Shown here in pieces: positions 16,213-25,272 of a stretch of DNA of 64,000 nt; within the stretch, counting starts at the first letter, position 1, and the number at the start of each line of letters is the position of its first letter. Under the pieces are notes generated by a model. It was not told where the DNA came from and searched no databases. It saw only the letters and a list, made by a program, of their open reading frames with translations. A program made the translations under genes and the position numbers. Origin of the DNA: CAYSAD01 sp964428955. GTDB lineage: Bacteria; Patescibacteriota; Saccharimonadia; Saccharimonadales; Saccharimonadaceae. The stretch covers positions 62,001 to 126,000 of the forward strand of contig CAYSAD010000001.1 of the NCBI GenBank assembly GCA_964428955.1. The letters run 5' to 3'.

Positions 16213-17322
16213 CTATTCCCAGCGGAAGACTTTGAAAGCAATCAAGTAAATTATAACCGTCCAGGCTGCCATCATACCCAATTGTGGCAGGATATCGACG
16301 AAATGCGCGCCTTCGGTAGCAATCAGACGTATACCATCAATCACCGGTGTAAGTGGCAAGAAAGCTGAGACATGTTGCAGCCATTCCGGCATCAGGAAAC
16401 GTGGGAAAAAAGTTCCGGACAGGAACATCATAGGAAACACGATAATGTTACTGAGCGGCGCGGCTTGACGTTCGTTCTTAGCCCAACCACCAAGCGCCAA
16501 TCCAATCCCTAGAATCATGAAGATACCAAAAATGGTAAACACGGCCAGTTCAAAGTAATTACCAACCACCTCCAAGTGGAACACTCCAATCGCCACCGCG
16601 AACATAATCGCGATCGACAGCAGTCCTGTCGTGGCCTGACCAAGCATAATTGATAAGAAATACTGCCAAACCCGCAGCGGCGTAGTACTGAGGCGGCGCA
16701 AAATTCCCATCTTCTTTAGCTCCGGAAAAACGTTTATCGGACCGAAGATACCCATGCCAATGATGGCAAAGCCGAGCAAACCGGCAAACGAATAGTCAAA
16801 GGCAGTCAAGCTACGCTCGTTCAGCTGCTCAGAGGCGACCGAGAACGGCGTCTTGTTATCGACGAACTTAGCGTTGATTTGCTTGAATTGGGCATCGAGT
16901 ACCGACTGCAGAGCTGTAGCTGACGATTGGTTATTTTGCGTATACAGAATCTTGGCTTGACCACTCGGATACTTCTGGCCGCTCTTCATCGTGCCGAAAT
17001 CAGCCGGCAAGATAATTGTCGCGTCTACTTCAGAGCGACTCATTTTCTCTTTAGCTTGATCAAGATTGGTAACTTCTTTATTAACTTTGAGAATCTTGCT
17101 TTTATCAGAATCGGCCACGAATTGCTTGGCAAATGAGCTGTCCGACTGATTTATGACAGCGACATTAAACGAAACATCGTTATTACCACTATTCAAACCA
17201 CCGAAAACGAACAGGAAAATCAGCGGAAAGCCGATGCCGAAGAATATCGATAGTTTGTCGCGGAAAAAACGCTTGGTGTTAATTTTGTAAAATGTTAGTA
17301 CGGTGTAAAATGATTTTTTCAT
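16213..17322 (-). CDS. ABC-2 type transporter permease
   Basis: A 369-residue membrane subunit of an ABC exporter: one N-terminal helix (about 22-43), a long extracytoplasmic domain (about 45-180), then five hydrophobic helices (about 180-365). This is the usual layout of the ABC-2/NatB/LinN-like permeases. It starts three bases after the ATPase gene, so the pair forms one exporter operon. The substrate cannot be deduced; drug, lantibiotic or lipid export are possibilities. Confidence 0.9.
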   Translation of the reverse strand: MKKSFYTVLTFYKINTKRFFRDKLSIFFGIGFPLIFLFVFGGLNSGNNDVSFNVAVINQSDSSFAKQFVADSDKSKILKVNKEVTNLDQAKEKMSRSEVDATIILPADFGTMKSGQKYPSGQAKILYTQNNQSSATALQSVLDAQFKQINAKFVDNKTPFSVASEQLNERSLTAFDYSFAGLLGFAIIGMGIFGPINVFPELKKMGILRRLSTTPLRVWQYFLSIMLGQATTGLLSIAIMFAVAIGVFHLEVVGNYFELAVFTIFGIFMILGIGLALGGWAKNERQAAPLSNIIVFPMMFLSGTFFPRFLMPEWLQHVSAFLPLTPVIDGIRLIATEGAHFVDILPQLGMMAAWTVIIYLIAFKVFRWE

Positions 17323-17325
17323 GCG

Positions 17326-18081
17326 TTATTCCCTCAAGCCTTTGCCGGTCAAGTCGATAAAGACATCTTCCAAATTCGCCTGTTCAACATGTTGCTCCTT
17401 TTTGAAGCCGCGTTTAAGTAACGCTTTGATCAGATTCTTCGGCGTATCAATAGCGACAATCTTGCCAGCATCCATCACGGCGATGCGATCGCATAATATC
17501 TCAGCCTCATCCATATAGTGGGTCGTCATGATAACGCTAATACCCCGATCACGGACTTTCTTAATGAGCTCCCATAGATTTCGTCTGGCCTGCGGATCAA
17601 GGCCAGTGGTTGGCTCGTCTAGGAAGAAGACTTTCGGTCCATGAACCAATGCGGTCGTAATCGATAGGCGCTGTTTTTGTCCACCTGACAATTGCTCAAC
17701 GTAGGCATTAGCCTTTTCTTCTAAGTCAACATCACGTAGAAATTCCATTGCATCAACGTGTTCACCATAGGCGGCGGCGAACATTTCAATCACTTCGGTC
17801 AGTTTTGTTTTATCTTGGAAGGCCGGCGCTTGCGGCTGGACCCCAATGATATATTTGATTTTCTGTGGGTTTTCCGCGACATCGATACCGTCAATTTTAG
17901 CGCTACCACCGTCAATCTCACGCAATGTTTCAATCATTTCCAGTGTAGTCGTCTTACCGGCACCATTAGGGCCAAGGATGCCGAAGATTTCCCCTTTTTT
18001 AACTGAGAAGCTAATACCATCAACAGCCATTTTGTCGTCATAGCGCTTCTTGAGATCTTTTACTTCTACCATATTACTCAT
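17326..18081 (-). CDS. ABC transporter ATP-binding protein
   Basis: A 251-residue nucleotide-binding subunit with Walker A GPNGAGKTT, Q-loop, signature LSGGQ, Walker B VFFLDEPTTGLDP and the H-loop TTHYMDEAE. It belongs to the DrrA/CcmA-like ATPases that pair with ABC-2 permeases, here the next gene. A TATAAT ends eight bases before the ATG and no Shine-Dalgarno is seen. Confidence 0.95.
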   Translation of the reverse strand: MSNMVEVKDLKKRYDDKMAVDGISFSVKKGEIFGILGPNGAGKTTTLEMIETLREIDGGSAKIDGIDVAENPQKIKYIIGVQPQAPAFQDKTKLTEVIEMFAAAYGEHVDAMEFLRDVDLEEKANAYVEQLSGGQKQRLSITTALVHGPKVFFLDEPTTGLDPQARRNLWELIKKVRDRGISVIMTTHYMDEAEILCDRIAVMDAGKIVAIDTPKNLIKALLKRGFKKEQHVEQANLEDVFIDLTGKGLRE

Positions 18082-18089
18082 AGGTTAAA

Positions 18090-18095
18090 ATTATA
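18090..18095 (-). promoter_or_regulatory. -10 of the ABC exporter operon
   Basis: Minus-strand TATAAT, eight bases before the ATG at 18081. Confidence 0.55.
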
Positions 18096-18133
18096 CACCC
18101 CATCTAACAAGTACGCTAGATGTTACAACAATC

Positions 18134-18162
18134 AAAAAGCCCCCAGGGCTGGGGGCGTTTTT
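18134..18162 (-). terminator. Terminator after the 68-residue protein gene
   Basis: GC-rich stem GCCCCCA/TGGGGGC flanked by A5 and T5. It lies between the small protein gene ending at 18216 and the ABC operon promoter. Confidence 0.85.
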
Positions 18163-18215
18163 GGCACCTGTTTGTTTGATACGAGTGTATCACCAACCAT
18201 AGGCGCGTTGCAATA

Positions 18216-18422
18216 TTATTTTTTCTTTGAGACTGTCAAGAAACCGTTGCGTGGGTTTTCTTTGACAACGCGATCTGCTGGCAAGTCAACTGGTTGACCT
18301 TTCGCGTTCTTCTCTACCTTCGCGAAGAAGTAGATTGTTTGTGGTTTGCCGCCACGAAGTGTAACTTCGGTGCTGTGCAAGTAATAGGTGATGCCCTTTG
18401 AGTTTGTGTGCTTGTAAGCCAT
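18216..18422 (-). CDS. Small basic conserved-type protein, strongly translated
   Basis: 68 residues from the ATG at 18422 (MAYKHTNSKGITYYLHSTEV) to a KKK C-terminus. It is rich in lysine, threonine and aromatic beta strands (KPQTIYFFAKVEKNAKG), like a small nucleic-acid-binding or ribosome-associated protein. The start is set by a near-perfect AAGGAGG Shine-Dalgarno, and a strong terminator follows. Both suggest high expression. I recognise the style as typical of CPR genomes but cannot name a function. Confidence 0.8.
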   Translation of the reverse strand: MAYKHTNSKGITYYLHSTEVTLRGGKPQTIYFFAKVEKNAKGQPVDLPADRVVKENPRNGFLTVSKKK

Positions 18423-18487
18423 AGTCTTATATCCTCCTTTAGCTCTTACAAGGTTAAGAGTAGCGCCTCTAAAGGACGGTGTCAACT

Positions 18488-19117
18488 CTAAATTGACTGA
18501 TAATGACGCCGGAGCAATAATTTCAAAACACCCAGGGCCAGCAAACGCACTACGATGATAAGGGTTAGTAGCAGGCAAACTGCCACTGACCAGCCGGCGA
18601 AATCGGGTGACCAAAGCGGCGCGATAAACTCATGCCGATAGAGGTCAGATGGCGGCAGATTAATCTGGCTGGGTATATTTTTCGATGCCGGATGTTTGTC
18701 GAGTTCATTCATAAAACACTGCAAATAAGCTGACGAATAGTAGGCAAACTGCGAATCGCAGACATTAGAGGCCTGTTTGTAAATATTACCACTAGCATCA
18801 GCCCCTTGGCTGGCCTGTTTGACACGCTCCTGGCTGTCGCGCTTGTATTGATGCTCCAAGTAAAATTGCCCAGTGCCGGTGTTCATGTGTGCTACCGTGT
18901 AGCGCTGTAAATCATACAATCGATTCTTGATATCAGCGTTCGTGCCGTGTTCATCAGCGTCGAGCACGGCCGTCCGCCGTTCGACCATACCGATATTATT
19001 GAGCCGTAAGAACGTGGCCGCCACCATACTCGCCAGTAACAGCAAAATAACCAGCTGCCAGGTTTTCACCTTACTGAGCCGTTTTATGTCTCGTTTGACC
19101 AGTCGTTTATTTGCCAC
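18488..19117 (-). CDS. Two-helix membrane protein of unknown function
   Basis: 209 residues starting with GTG at 19117 (AAAGGTGG upstream). A basic N-terminus is followed by a membrane helix (about 21-40), an extracytoplasmic helical domain with two cysteines (about 118 and 134), a second helix (about 176-198) and a basic tail. No family is recognised. Confidence 0.65.
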   Translation of the reverse strand: MANKRLVKRDIKRLSKVKTWQLVILLLLASMVAATFLRLNNIGMVERRTAVLDADEHGTNADIKNRLYDLQRYTVAHMNTGTGQFYLEHQYKRDSQERVKQASQGADASGNIYKQASNVCDSQFAYYSSAYLQCFMNELDKHPASKNIPSQINLPPSDLYRHEFIAPLWSPDFAGWSVAVCLLLTLIIVVRLLALGVLKLLLRRHYQSI

Positions 19118-19164
19118 CTAGCGCTTCACCCACCTTTGTTACTGCTGCTAGTATATCACGGAGG

Positions 19165-20385
19165 TCAGCGACGGTAGAGGGCAAACCGCGGCGTGGCGAT
19201 GATCAAAGTCACTACTGCAGCAATCGCGAAAAATATCTTCAGAGAAAACGCGCCATCGTGCCACATAAACAACGAACCAAGACCGATTGCCCCGATCGCT
19301 GCTCCGAAATTAACGATCATTTCGATCAGGAATAGATATTCTATCCGCTTGCCAGAGTTATCGGCCGTATCAAACATGCCACGTGTAAAAGCCATTGTGT
19401 AACCAGTCGTTGCCGCCTCATTAATAATATTTACCATAACTACGCCGATTGGCGTCACGACGAACGGCCGAAAAAGGTGCGTCAGACTGTTCATGGATAC
19501 GCCGAATCGAAGTAGATCACCACCGCGCCGACGATCGATCAGTCGACCATATGCATATGACGCAAGTAACGCTACGAATATAGTTACCGATGTCACGAAA
19601 CCGACTTCAGCATACACCGCGTCGCTCGAGCCGTCGAACACCACCACCGCCATGAACAATGTCCAGGCCGTACCGGTAGTAAAGACGTCGAAGCCAATCG
19701 AACCCTCTGCTACCAGGCTACGCCAGGTTGCCCGCCACGGAAAACCGGAAAAATCAGGTCGCCGATGTATCCGCGTCGGCTCGCCAGTTCTAAACAATGG
19801 CACAGCCGATAGCATGAATAATATCGCTGAAACGACCATCACCAGTTCCGGCCCGAACCAAAAGGCTATCGCGCCACCGATGACTGGACTGAGGCCCGTG
19901 GCAACTTTTTCAAAGATATTCATGTAGCCGATCTCCTTGCCGGCGTTGAGTATATTCTTAACCTTTGAGAAATCAACCATATAGCAAAGATCGTTCAGAC
20001 TGCCCGAGAAAGCTTGCAAAACACACCAGATAATCAACGCATACAGTCCATACTGTTCTACCGCCACGAACGGTAAAAACAACATGGCTACCGCTGAGAC
20101 GATATTGCTGACAAGCGTGCCGTGTTTTGGACCAAAATGGGCGGCAATAAGTGCTGACGGCCAAGAAAATGGTATCTTTAGGATATAGAAGCCAGCCCAG
20201 AAAAAGGCGATGAAAGCTAGGCTATAACCTTCTTGATACAAGTAAATCGACGTGAAGACCGACACCATTCGAAGAGCGAATATCCGCATCGTTCGCGAAG
20301 CGTAGAGCTCGGCGACTTCACTGAAGGTGGCGTATCGCCAGAAATGACGTCGCAGTAGCAACCGATGAATAATGCCTTGTATCAT
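19165..20385 (-). CDS. MFS transporter
   Basis: A 406-residue protein with about 12 hydrophobic segments and the MFS pattern. A loop between helices 2 and 3 and the repeated YGRLIDRRRGGD basic loop between helices 8 and 9 mark the two halves. The start ATG at 20385 has AAAAGGG upstream. Substrate unknown. It diverges from murC. Confidence 0.8.
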   Translation of the reverse strand: MIQGIIHRLLLRRHFWRYATFSEVAELYASRTMRIFALRMVSVFTSIYLYQEGYSLAFIAFFWAGFYILKIPFSWPSALIAAHFGPKHGTLVSNIVSAVAMLFLPFVAVEQYGLYALIIWCVLQAFSGSLNDLCYMVDFSKVKNILNAGKEIGYMNIFEKVATGLSPVIGGAIAFWFGPELVMVVSAILFMLSAVPLFRTGEPTRIHRRPDFSGFPWRATWRSLVAEGSIGFDVFTTGTAWTLFMAVVVFDGSSDAVYAEVGFVTSVTIFVALLASYAYGRLIDRRRGGDLLRFGVSMNSLTHLFRPFVVTPIGVVMVNIINEAATTGYTMAFTRGMFDTADNSGKRIEYLFLIEMIVNFGAAIGAIGLGSLFMWHDGAFSLKIFFAIAAVVTLIIATPRFALYRR

Positions 20386-20406
20386 GATGCCCTTTTACTT
20401 ACGTGT

Positions 20407-20436
20407 TTGTTATACGGTTCTTTTCTTTAGTATACT
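20407..20436 (+). promoter_or_regulatory. murC promoter, leaderless
   Basis: TTGTTA (-35) and TATACT (-10, 20431-20436) 18 bp apart. Six bases later is the murC ATG, so transcription should start at the start codon. Confidence 0.7.
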
Positions 20437-20442
20437 ACAGAT

Positions 20443-21681
20443 ATGAATATATACTTTTCCGGAATCGGTGGTGTCGGAATCGGCCCGTTGGCGGAAATTG
20501 CGCAGGGTGCTGGCTACCAGGTGCAAGGTTCGGATAGACAGGCAAGTTCGGTAACTCGTGAACTAATTGAGCGCGGTATTGCAGTAGAGTTGTCACAAGA
20601 CGGCTTCTTTTTGGAAGCTTGCCACGCAGCTAGTCCGCTCGACTGGTTCGTCTACACTGCTTCCCTGCCAGCTGATCACCCAGAACTGCTCTTAGCAAAA
20701 AAGCTCGGCATCAAAACCGCCAAACGCGACGAATTGCTCGCCCACATCATCACCGAAAAAAACCTCAAGCTCATCGCCGCGGCCGGTACGCACGGCAAGA
20801 CAACCACAACCGGCATGCTGGTTTGGACATTGCAACAGCTCGGCACTCCCGTCAGTTATTCGATTGGCACAACGATTGGTTTTGGCCCCAGCGGTAAATT
20901 TGATCCCGCCAGCGAATATTTTATCTACGAATGCGACGAATTCGACCGCAATTTCCTGCACTTCTCGCCGTTTCTTTCGCTCGTCACTTCGATTGATTAT
21001 GACCATCCTGACACCTACCCGACCGAGGCTATGTATCTCGATGCCTTCAAGGAGTTCGGCGAAAAGTCTGAACAGCTTATTGCATGGCAAAACCAGCACG
21101 GCGAACTCTTCGCCAATCATCCGGATGCCTGGTTACTCGACGCACCGCTCGAAACCAAACTAGCTGGCGCCCATAATCGCCGCAACGCCACACTAGTACT
21201 CAAGGCCATCGAAAAATTAGGCATTGCTGGTGATGCGCTTCCCACGATAGAGCGTTTCCCTGGTACTAATCGCCGGTTCGAAAAACTGGCCGATAATCTT
21301 TACAGCGATTACGGCCATCACCCGGTCGAGATCGCCGCCACCCTGCAGATGGCTCGCGAACTGTCCGACCATGTCGTTCTCGTCTATCAACCGCACCAGA
21401 ACCTTCGTCAGCATGAAATCAGAAGTCTGTACACTGATTGTTTCGAGCTGGCTGAAAAGGTGTACTGGCTACCGACCTATCTCAGCCGTGAAGACCCGAA
21501 CTTGACAATTCTTACACCAGAAGAATTGACCGAAGGTATCACGAATAAGTCTACCGTTCGTATCGCCGACATGGATGATGCGCTATGGAGCGCCATTCAA
21601 GAATCACGTGACGGCGGCAAACTCGTCCTTTGTATGGGCGCTGGCTCAATTGACGAATGGACTCGAGACCAACTTATCTAG
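20443..21681 (+). CDS. murC: MurC, UDP-N-acetylmuramate-L-alanine ligase
   Basis: A 412-residue Mur ligase that adds the first peptide-stem residue to UDP-MurNAc. It has the N-terminal UDP-binding Rossmann part (YFSGIGGVGIGPLAEIA), ATP loop GTHGKTTTT, the YECDEFDRNFL metal/substrate motif, and the C-terminal domain with SDYGHHPVEI and YQPHQNLR. It is about 50 residues shorter than E. coli MurC. It is monocistronic and leaderless. Confidence 0.93.
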   Translation: MNIYFSGIGGVGIGPLAEIAQGAGYQVQGSDRQASSVTRELIERGIAVELSQDGFFLEACHAASPLDWFVYTASLPADHPELLLAKKLGIKTAKRDELLAHIITEKNLKLIAAAGTHGKTTTTGMLVWTLQQLGTPVSYSIGTTIGFGPSGKFDPASEYFIYECDEFDRNFLHFSPFLSLVTSIDYDHPDTYPTEAMYLDAFKEFGEKSEQLIAWQNQHGELFANHPDAWLLDAPLETKLAGAHNRRNATLVLKAIEKLGIAGDALPTIERFPGTNRRFEKLADNLYSDYGHHPVEIAATLQMARELSDHVVLVYQPHQNLRQHEIRSLYTDCFELAEKVYWLPTYLSREDPNLTILTPEELTEGITNKSTVRIADMDDALWSAIQESRDGGKLVLCMGAGSIDEWTRDQLI

Positions 21682-21748
21682 ATTCCGACGTACCCCGCTT
21701 TAACGAGACATGATAAAAGGTCAGCGGATACTGGCTCTGTGTTCCATT

Positions 21749-22174
21749 TTAGCGATGTCCCGTACTTCCTTCTCGTCCCTCACCCCGGACCGTTTCAGAA
21801 AGTTCACTTACCTCAAAAATTTCACACTGCTCAAATTTCTGAATAAGCATTTGGGTGAACTTTTGTCCCTTTTCGATAATTTGTGTTTCAGTAGATAGAT
21901 TTACCATTGAGGCAATGAATTCCCCGCGGTACGGCGCATCAATCACACCGCCCACTACTTTGAGCCCTTTGTTAAAAGAAATGCCAGATTTATCCCATAC
22001 AAGCCCCACGAAACCTTCCGGAATCTCAAGAGCCACTCCCGTGCGTATACGCATCTGTGCCCCTGGAGCAAATATCACCTCTTCTAATGCGTAGAAATCT
22101 ATACCGGCGTCACCTGGATGACCAAACGTGGGCAATTTAGCATCCTTATCTAATCTTTTAACTTTTAACTTCAT
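21749..22174 (-). CDS. dut: dUTPase
   Basis: Hydrolyses dUTP to dUMP. The 141-residue trimeric-type enzyme has all five motifs: DAGIDFYA, DKSGIS, GGVIDAPYRGE, the GQKFTQMLIQ region and the C-terminal RGEGREGSTG. The ATG at 22174 has GGAGAG upstream; a longer open frame exists but lies inside the Nudix gene. It overlaps the end of the Nudix gene by 17 bases, so the two nucleotide-sanitation genes are coupled. Confidence 0.95.
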   Translation of the reverse strand: MKLKVKRLDKDAKLPTFGHPGDAGIDFYALEEVIFAPGAQMRIRTGVALEIPEGFVGLVWDKSGISFNKGLKVVGGVIDAPYRGEFIASMVNLSTETQIIEKGQKFTQMLIQKFEQCEIFEVSELSETVRGEGREGSTGHR

Positions 22175-22856
22175 TCTCTCCAGTATACCAATCCTCAGTG
22201 AACTCTTCGAAAAAATACGGATCGCGGAAGAAGCCGCGCGCCATGATAGCCGCCACGGCTGGCGCCAGCTTATAATCACTGAGTTTGTGTGGCCGGGCCC
22301 AGGTAATCGTGTCCGTCGTTTGGATATTATCCCTACTGAACATGAAAATGTGAGCCAAAGTGGTCGATAATATTCCCGTTTCATCTCTCACGCGGATGTA
22401 GCAATCACCTGCATGAGCCAGCTCTTGGTTCGCTAGACCTAGCTTTTCAAAGGCTTCGCGTTGGGCTGCTGCTTTAAGAGATACATCGTCGATATGGACT
22501 TTGCCGTAGGGCAAGGTCCAGGCATCAATATACGGTTGTTTTTGACGTTTTTGCAAAAGTACATCGCCATTATCGTTCTGGATTAGTAGCATAGTAATGA
22601 TCTTTGGCTGTGAGCGAATGGTGAACTTTTCACTACTCACTCGATCAACATAGGCCATACCTTTTTGACTAAGTGTATAGCCGTCAGGCACCTTGGCGAC
22701 GACGCCTTGTTTGACCAAAAGCTTCAGATGATATGAGAACAGGTTGGTATCGGTTTTAGGCAGGCGCAGATCGCGGAAACGGGCGACTTTTTGAAACATC
22801 AGTACCTGCATGATGTGCTTTTGAATGTGATGGTCCAATTTTATCTGCTCAAACAT
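22158..22856 (-). CDS. Winged-helix/Nudix hydrolase fusion
   Basis: 232 residues. The N-terminal part (about 1-75) is a helix-turn-helix region (ARFRDLRLPKTDTNLFSYHL). The rest is a Nudix domain. The Nudix box is degenerate: GKVHIDDVSLKAAAQREAF has one extra residue, and the REUxEE core reads REAFEK, missing one metal-binding glutamate. It could be a weak hydrolase or a ligand-sensing regulator, as in NrtR-like proteins. It is followed by dut in the same operon. Confidence 0.8.
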   Translation of the reverse strand: MFEQIKLDHHIQKHIMQVLMFQKVARFRDLRLPKTDTNLFSYHLKLLVKQGVVAKVPDGYTLSQKGMAYVDRVSSEKFTIRSQPKIITMLLIQNDNGDVLLQKRQKQPYIDAWTLPYGKVHIDDVSLKAAAQREAFEKLGLANQELAHAGDCYIRVRDETGILSTTLAHIFMFSRDNIQTTDTITWARPHKLSDYKLAPAVAAIMARGFFRDPYFFEEFTEDWYTGENEVKS

Positions 22857-22949
22857 TTTTGACTCAAAATATACTTTCTATTTATCATCACTATAACGTT
22901 TTATGATTGATACGTCATCTTATATAAACGAATTAAGGAGATGGGTGAT

Positions 22950-24083
22950 ATGGTTGAAACTTTACAACGCAGTGAAGAGTTTGAGCGAAAACCGAATCGA
23001 GAAATAGAGAAGAAATACTTACCACTGTTCCCTGAACAATTAGCACAGTTTCGAGCTGAAGCTACCCCCATCGAGCAGCTCTACCTCAGCCACCCCAAGG
23101 AAGACTTCAACCTGCGTCTGCGAGAATCAGCCGAGGGCGACGAATTGACATACAAAGCTACCTTAAAAGACGCCGGAAGCCTGACACCGGATGGGCTTGA
23201 TCGATTGGAAATTGAAACCGCTATCAGTCCTGAGACGTACGCGTATTATAAAGCGATGGAGCTGCCGACACTTCGGAAATTACGAGCCGAACCGCACAAA
23301 AACATTGTGATTGACTGGTTCAAAGACGGCCATGTCCAGCTAGAAAGCGAACAACCGATTTCCTGGGCGGCATTCGTAGAACGATATGGTCTGAGGCATG
23401 ATTTCGCCGATATCACTGGTGACCGTATGGCCGATAACGAATGGCGAGCTCATCTGGATTATCGGCAGCGACACGACGGTCGCGAGGCGTTTGTAATCGA
23501 ACCTGAGCTTGATACTGAGATAATTGTACGCAATATCTGGAAACATCAGCGCCAATCCTCACAGACAATCGTCACGATAGCCGGACGCTCAGGTTCCGGT
23601 AAGTCAACGGTCATTCGCGACATTGTTTCACGACTTGAGCAAAATGATATACGAAGCGTCGTCTTGTCGACTGATGATTACCACCGAGGAAAAGCTTGGC
23701 TGAATCATTACAAAGGTAGTGAGTGGACCGACTGGGACGCACCTATTGTCTATAATCTGGATGCGCTACAAGCTGATGTAGCTCACCTACGCAATAGTCA
23801 ACCAATCGCCCGACAGAGGTTTGATTTTGAACGCGAAGAACCGGTACTTGACGGAATCGTTGAACCGGCACCGGTTATCTTCATAGAAGGAATTTACGCC
23901 CGACATTTAACATTTGATGCTATCGCTAACTTCCGCCATGAACTGCCTACATCGCTGGCTACTTGTATCGGCCGCCGGCTGCTACGCGACATGAAGGAGC
24001 GACCACAGTTCGCTGATCCGGAAAAGAGTCTGCGCTATATGCTCGAGAATGCCGAGCCTAGTTATCGCGCTCAGCTGGCGTAG
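22950..24083 (+). CDS. CYTH (triphosphate tunnel) domain fused to a uridine kinase-like domain
   Basis: 377 residues from the ATG at 22950, which has AAGGAG nine bases upstream. Residues about 15-185 form a CYTH domain with the ExExK signature (EIEKK, 18-22) and alternating acidic/basic strands such as LRLRES and YKATLK. Residues about 205-370 form a P-loop kinase (AGRSGSGKST, about 209-218) with LSTDDYHRG and VIFIEGIYA, as in uridine kinase/phosphoribulokinase. In plant TTM1/TTM2 proteins the same two domains are joined in the opposite order. It may act on polyphosphate, triphosphate or a nucleoside. The last 26 bases overlap trmB tail-to-tail. Confidence 0.85.
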   Translation: MVETLQRSEEFERKPNREIEKKYLPLFPEQLAQFRAEATPIEQLYLSHPKEDFNLRLRESAEGDELTYKATLKDAGSLTPDGLDRLEIETAISPETYAYYKAMELPTLRKLRAEPHKNIVIDWFKDGHVQLESEQPISWAAFVERYGLRHDFADITGDRMADNEWRAHLDYRQRHDGREAFVIEPELDTEIIVRNIWKHQRQSSQTIVTIAGRSGSGKSTVIRDIVSRLEQNDIRSVVLSTDDYHRGKAWLNHYKGSEWTDWDAPIVYNLDALQADVAHLRNSQPIARQRFDFEREEPVLDGIVEPAPVIFIEGIYARHLTFDAIANFRHELPTSLATCIGRRLLRDMKERPQFADPEKSLRYMLENAEPSYRAQLA

Positions 24084-24708
24084 CTTTGACGAAATTCGTC
24101 ACACTACCCTCCTTGGTCCAGCGAGTTTCATAAGTTGTCATAATCTTATAATCATCAGCTAAATCCGACTCGTGGAGATCAAAACTTAGTTCATCGATAC
24201 GCCATTTTTGTTCAACCAATCGTTCTAAGCTCCATAAAAAGAAGTCACGCGAATCATGCTTCACATACAGCTCACCGTCTTTTTGCAAAAGCGCCGCGTA
24301 AATATGCAGGAATGTCGGATGCGTCAGACGACGGCCAGCCGAGCCTTTCTTTGGGAATGGATCTGGAAACGTCAACCATACTTCCACGATCGTATTTTTA
24401 TCGAATAGTTCCATTAGCTGATCGGCGCGAGCACGAATAAAACGAATATTTTCGAGCCCACGTTCCTCAGCTTCATACGCACCCTTTTGCAAGCGATCAG
24501 CCTTAACGTCAATGGCAACGAACTGCTTTTCAGGATGACGCTGTGCTAACTCGACACTGAACAGTCCGGTACCGGCACCAATTTCCAAAACGTCGACCAG
24601 TTGCTTATCCCATTCATTGAATTCAAAACAGAGCGATGAGTTAGCAAATTTGGCGAACCTGTATTTCTTGCGCTTACGCGTAATGACAAATTCGTTCGGA
24701 TCAATCAT
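24058..24708 (-). CDS. trmB: TrmB, tRNA (guanine-N7)-methyltransferase
   Basis: A 216-residue SAM-dependent enzyme making m7G46 in tRNA. It shows the SAM motif LEIGAGTGLFS, AIDVKADRLQKG, and the family signature VWLTFPDPFPKKG with RRLTHPTFL. It overlaps the stop of tsaC (ATGA), so two tRNA-modification genes are coupled. Confidence 0.95.
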   Translation of the reverse strand: MIDPNEFVITRKRKKYRFAKFANSSLCFEFNEWDKQLVDVLEIGAGTGLFSVELAQRHPEKQFVAIDVKADRLQKGAYEAEERGLENIRFIRARADQLMELFDKNTIVEVWLTFPDPFPKKGSAGRRLTHPTFLHIYAALLQKDGELYVKHDSRDFFLWSLERLVEQKWRIDELSFDLHESDLADDYKIMTTYETRWTKEGSVTNFVKATPAERDN

Positions 24709-25262
24709 CGTAACCGTTCCATAGTTCCATCGAGCCTTGGACGCAATAATCGTGATGGCGCGTCATCGGTCACCTCGCCGCCGTCGACGTAAAAATCAAC
24801 CTGCGTACCAAAATAATCAATCGCCTGCCCGGTCGTCGCGGCCGGTGGTTGACCCTCCGGATTAGCACTTGGCGCCACCAGTGGACCGGTCTGTTCTAGC
24901 AGATACTGTAAACTCTTATCATCCGGCAAGCGATAGGCGACCGTTCTCGTGCCGCGTGTTATCCATTCCGGTGCGGATGGTGCTGGCAAAATGACCGTGT
25001 TCTTGCCTGGCCACAATCCATCGTAAAACGGTGCTGTCTCATATTCATCAAACAGGTTAGCTTGATTAGCGATAAGCACCAATACCGGCTTGTCAGGTGA
25101 GCGCTGCTTAATAGAAAAAATCCGCTCGACTGCAGCTTGGTTATCAGCCCGCGCCACCAAGCCGTAAAGCGTATCAGTCCGAATAACACCAACCTTGCCT
25201 TCATTCAAATAATCAACCGCTTGGCGCAATGTTACGATGGGAGGCTGCACTGTAGCTGTCAT
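24705..25262 (-). CDS. tsaC: TsaC/Sua5/YrdC threonylcarbamoyl-AMP synthase
   Basis: 185 residues of the YrdC fold, making threonylcarbamoyl-AMP for t6A37 in tRNA. Motifs: IRTDTLYGLVARADN, SIKQRSPDKPVLVLI, LWPGKNTVIL, VAYRLPDD and PLVAPSANPEGQPPA. The ATG at 25262 gives the normal family N-terminus; the longer open frame upstream is not conserved in character. It is close behind a gene for a membrane protein. Confidence 0.93.
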   Translation of the reverse strand: MTATVQPPIVTLRQAVDYLNEGKVGVIRTDTLYGLVARADNQAAVERIFSIKQRSPDKPVLVLIANQANLFDEYETAPFYDGLWPGKNTVILPAPSAPEWITRGTRTVAYRLPDDKSLQYLLEQTGPLVAPSANPEGQPPAATTGQAIDYFGTQVDFYVDGGEVTDDAPSRLLRPRLDGTMERLR

Positions 25263-25272
25263 CACCGGATAA

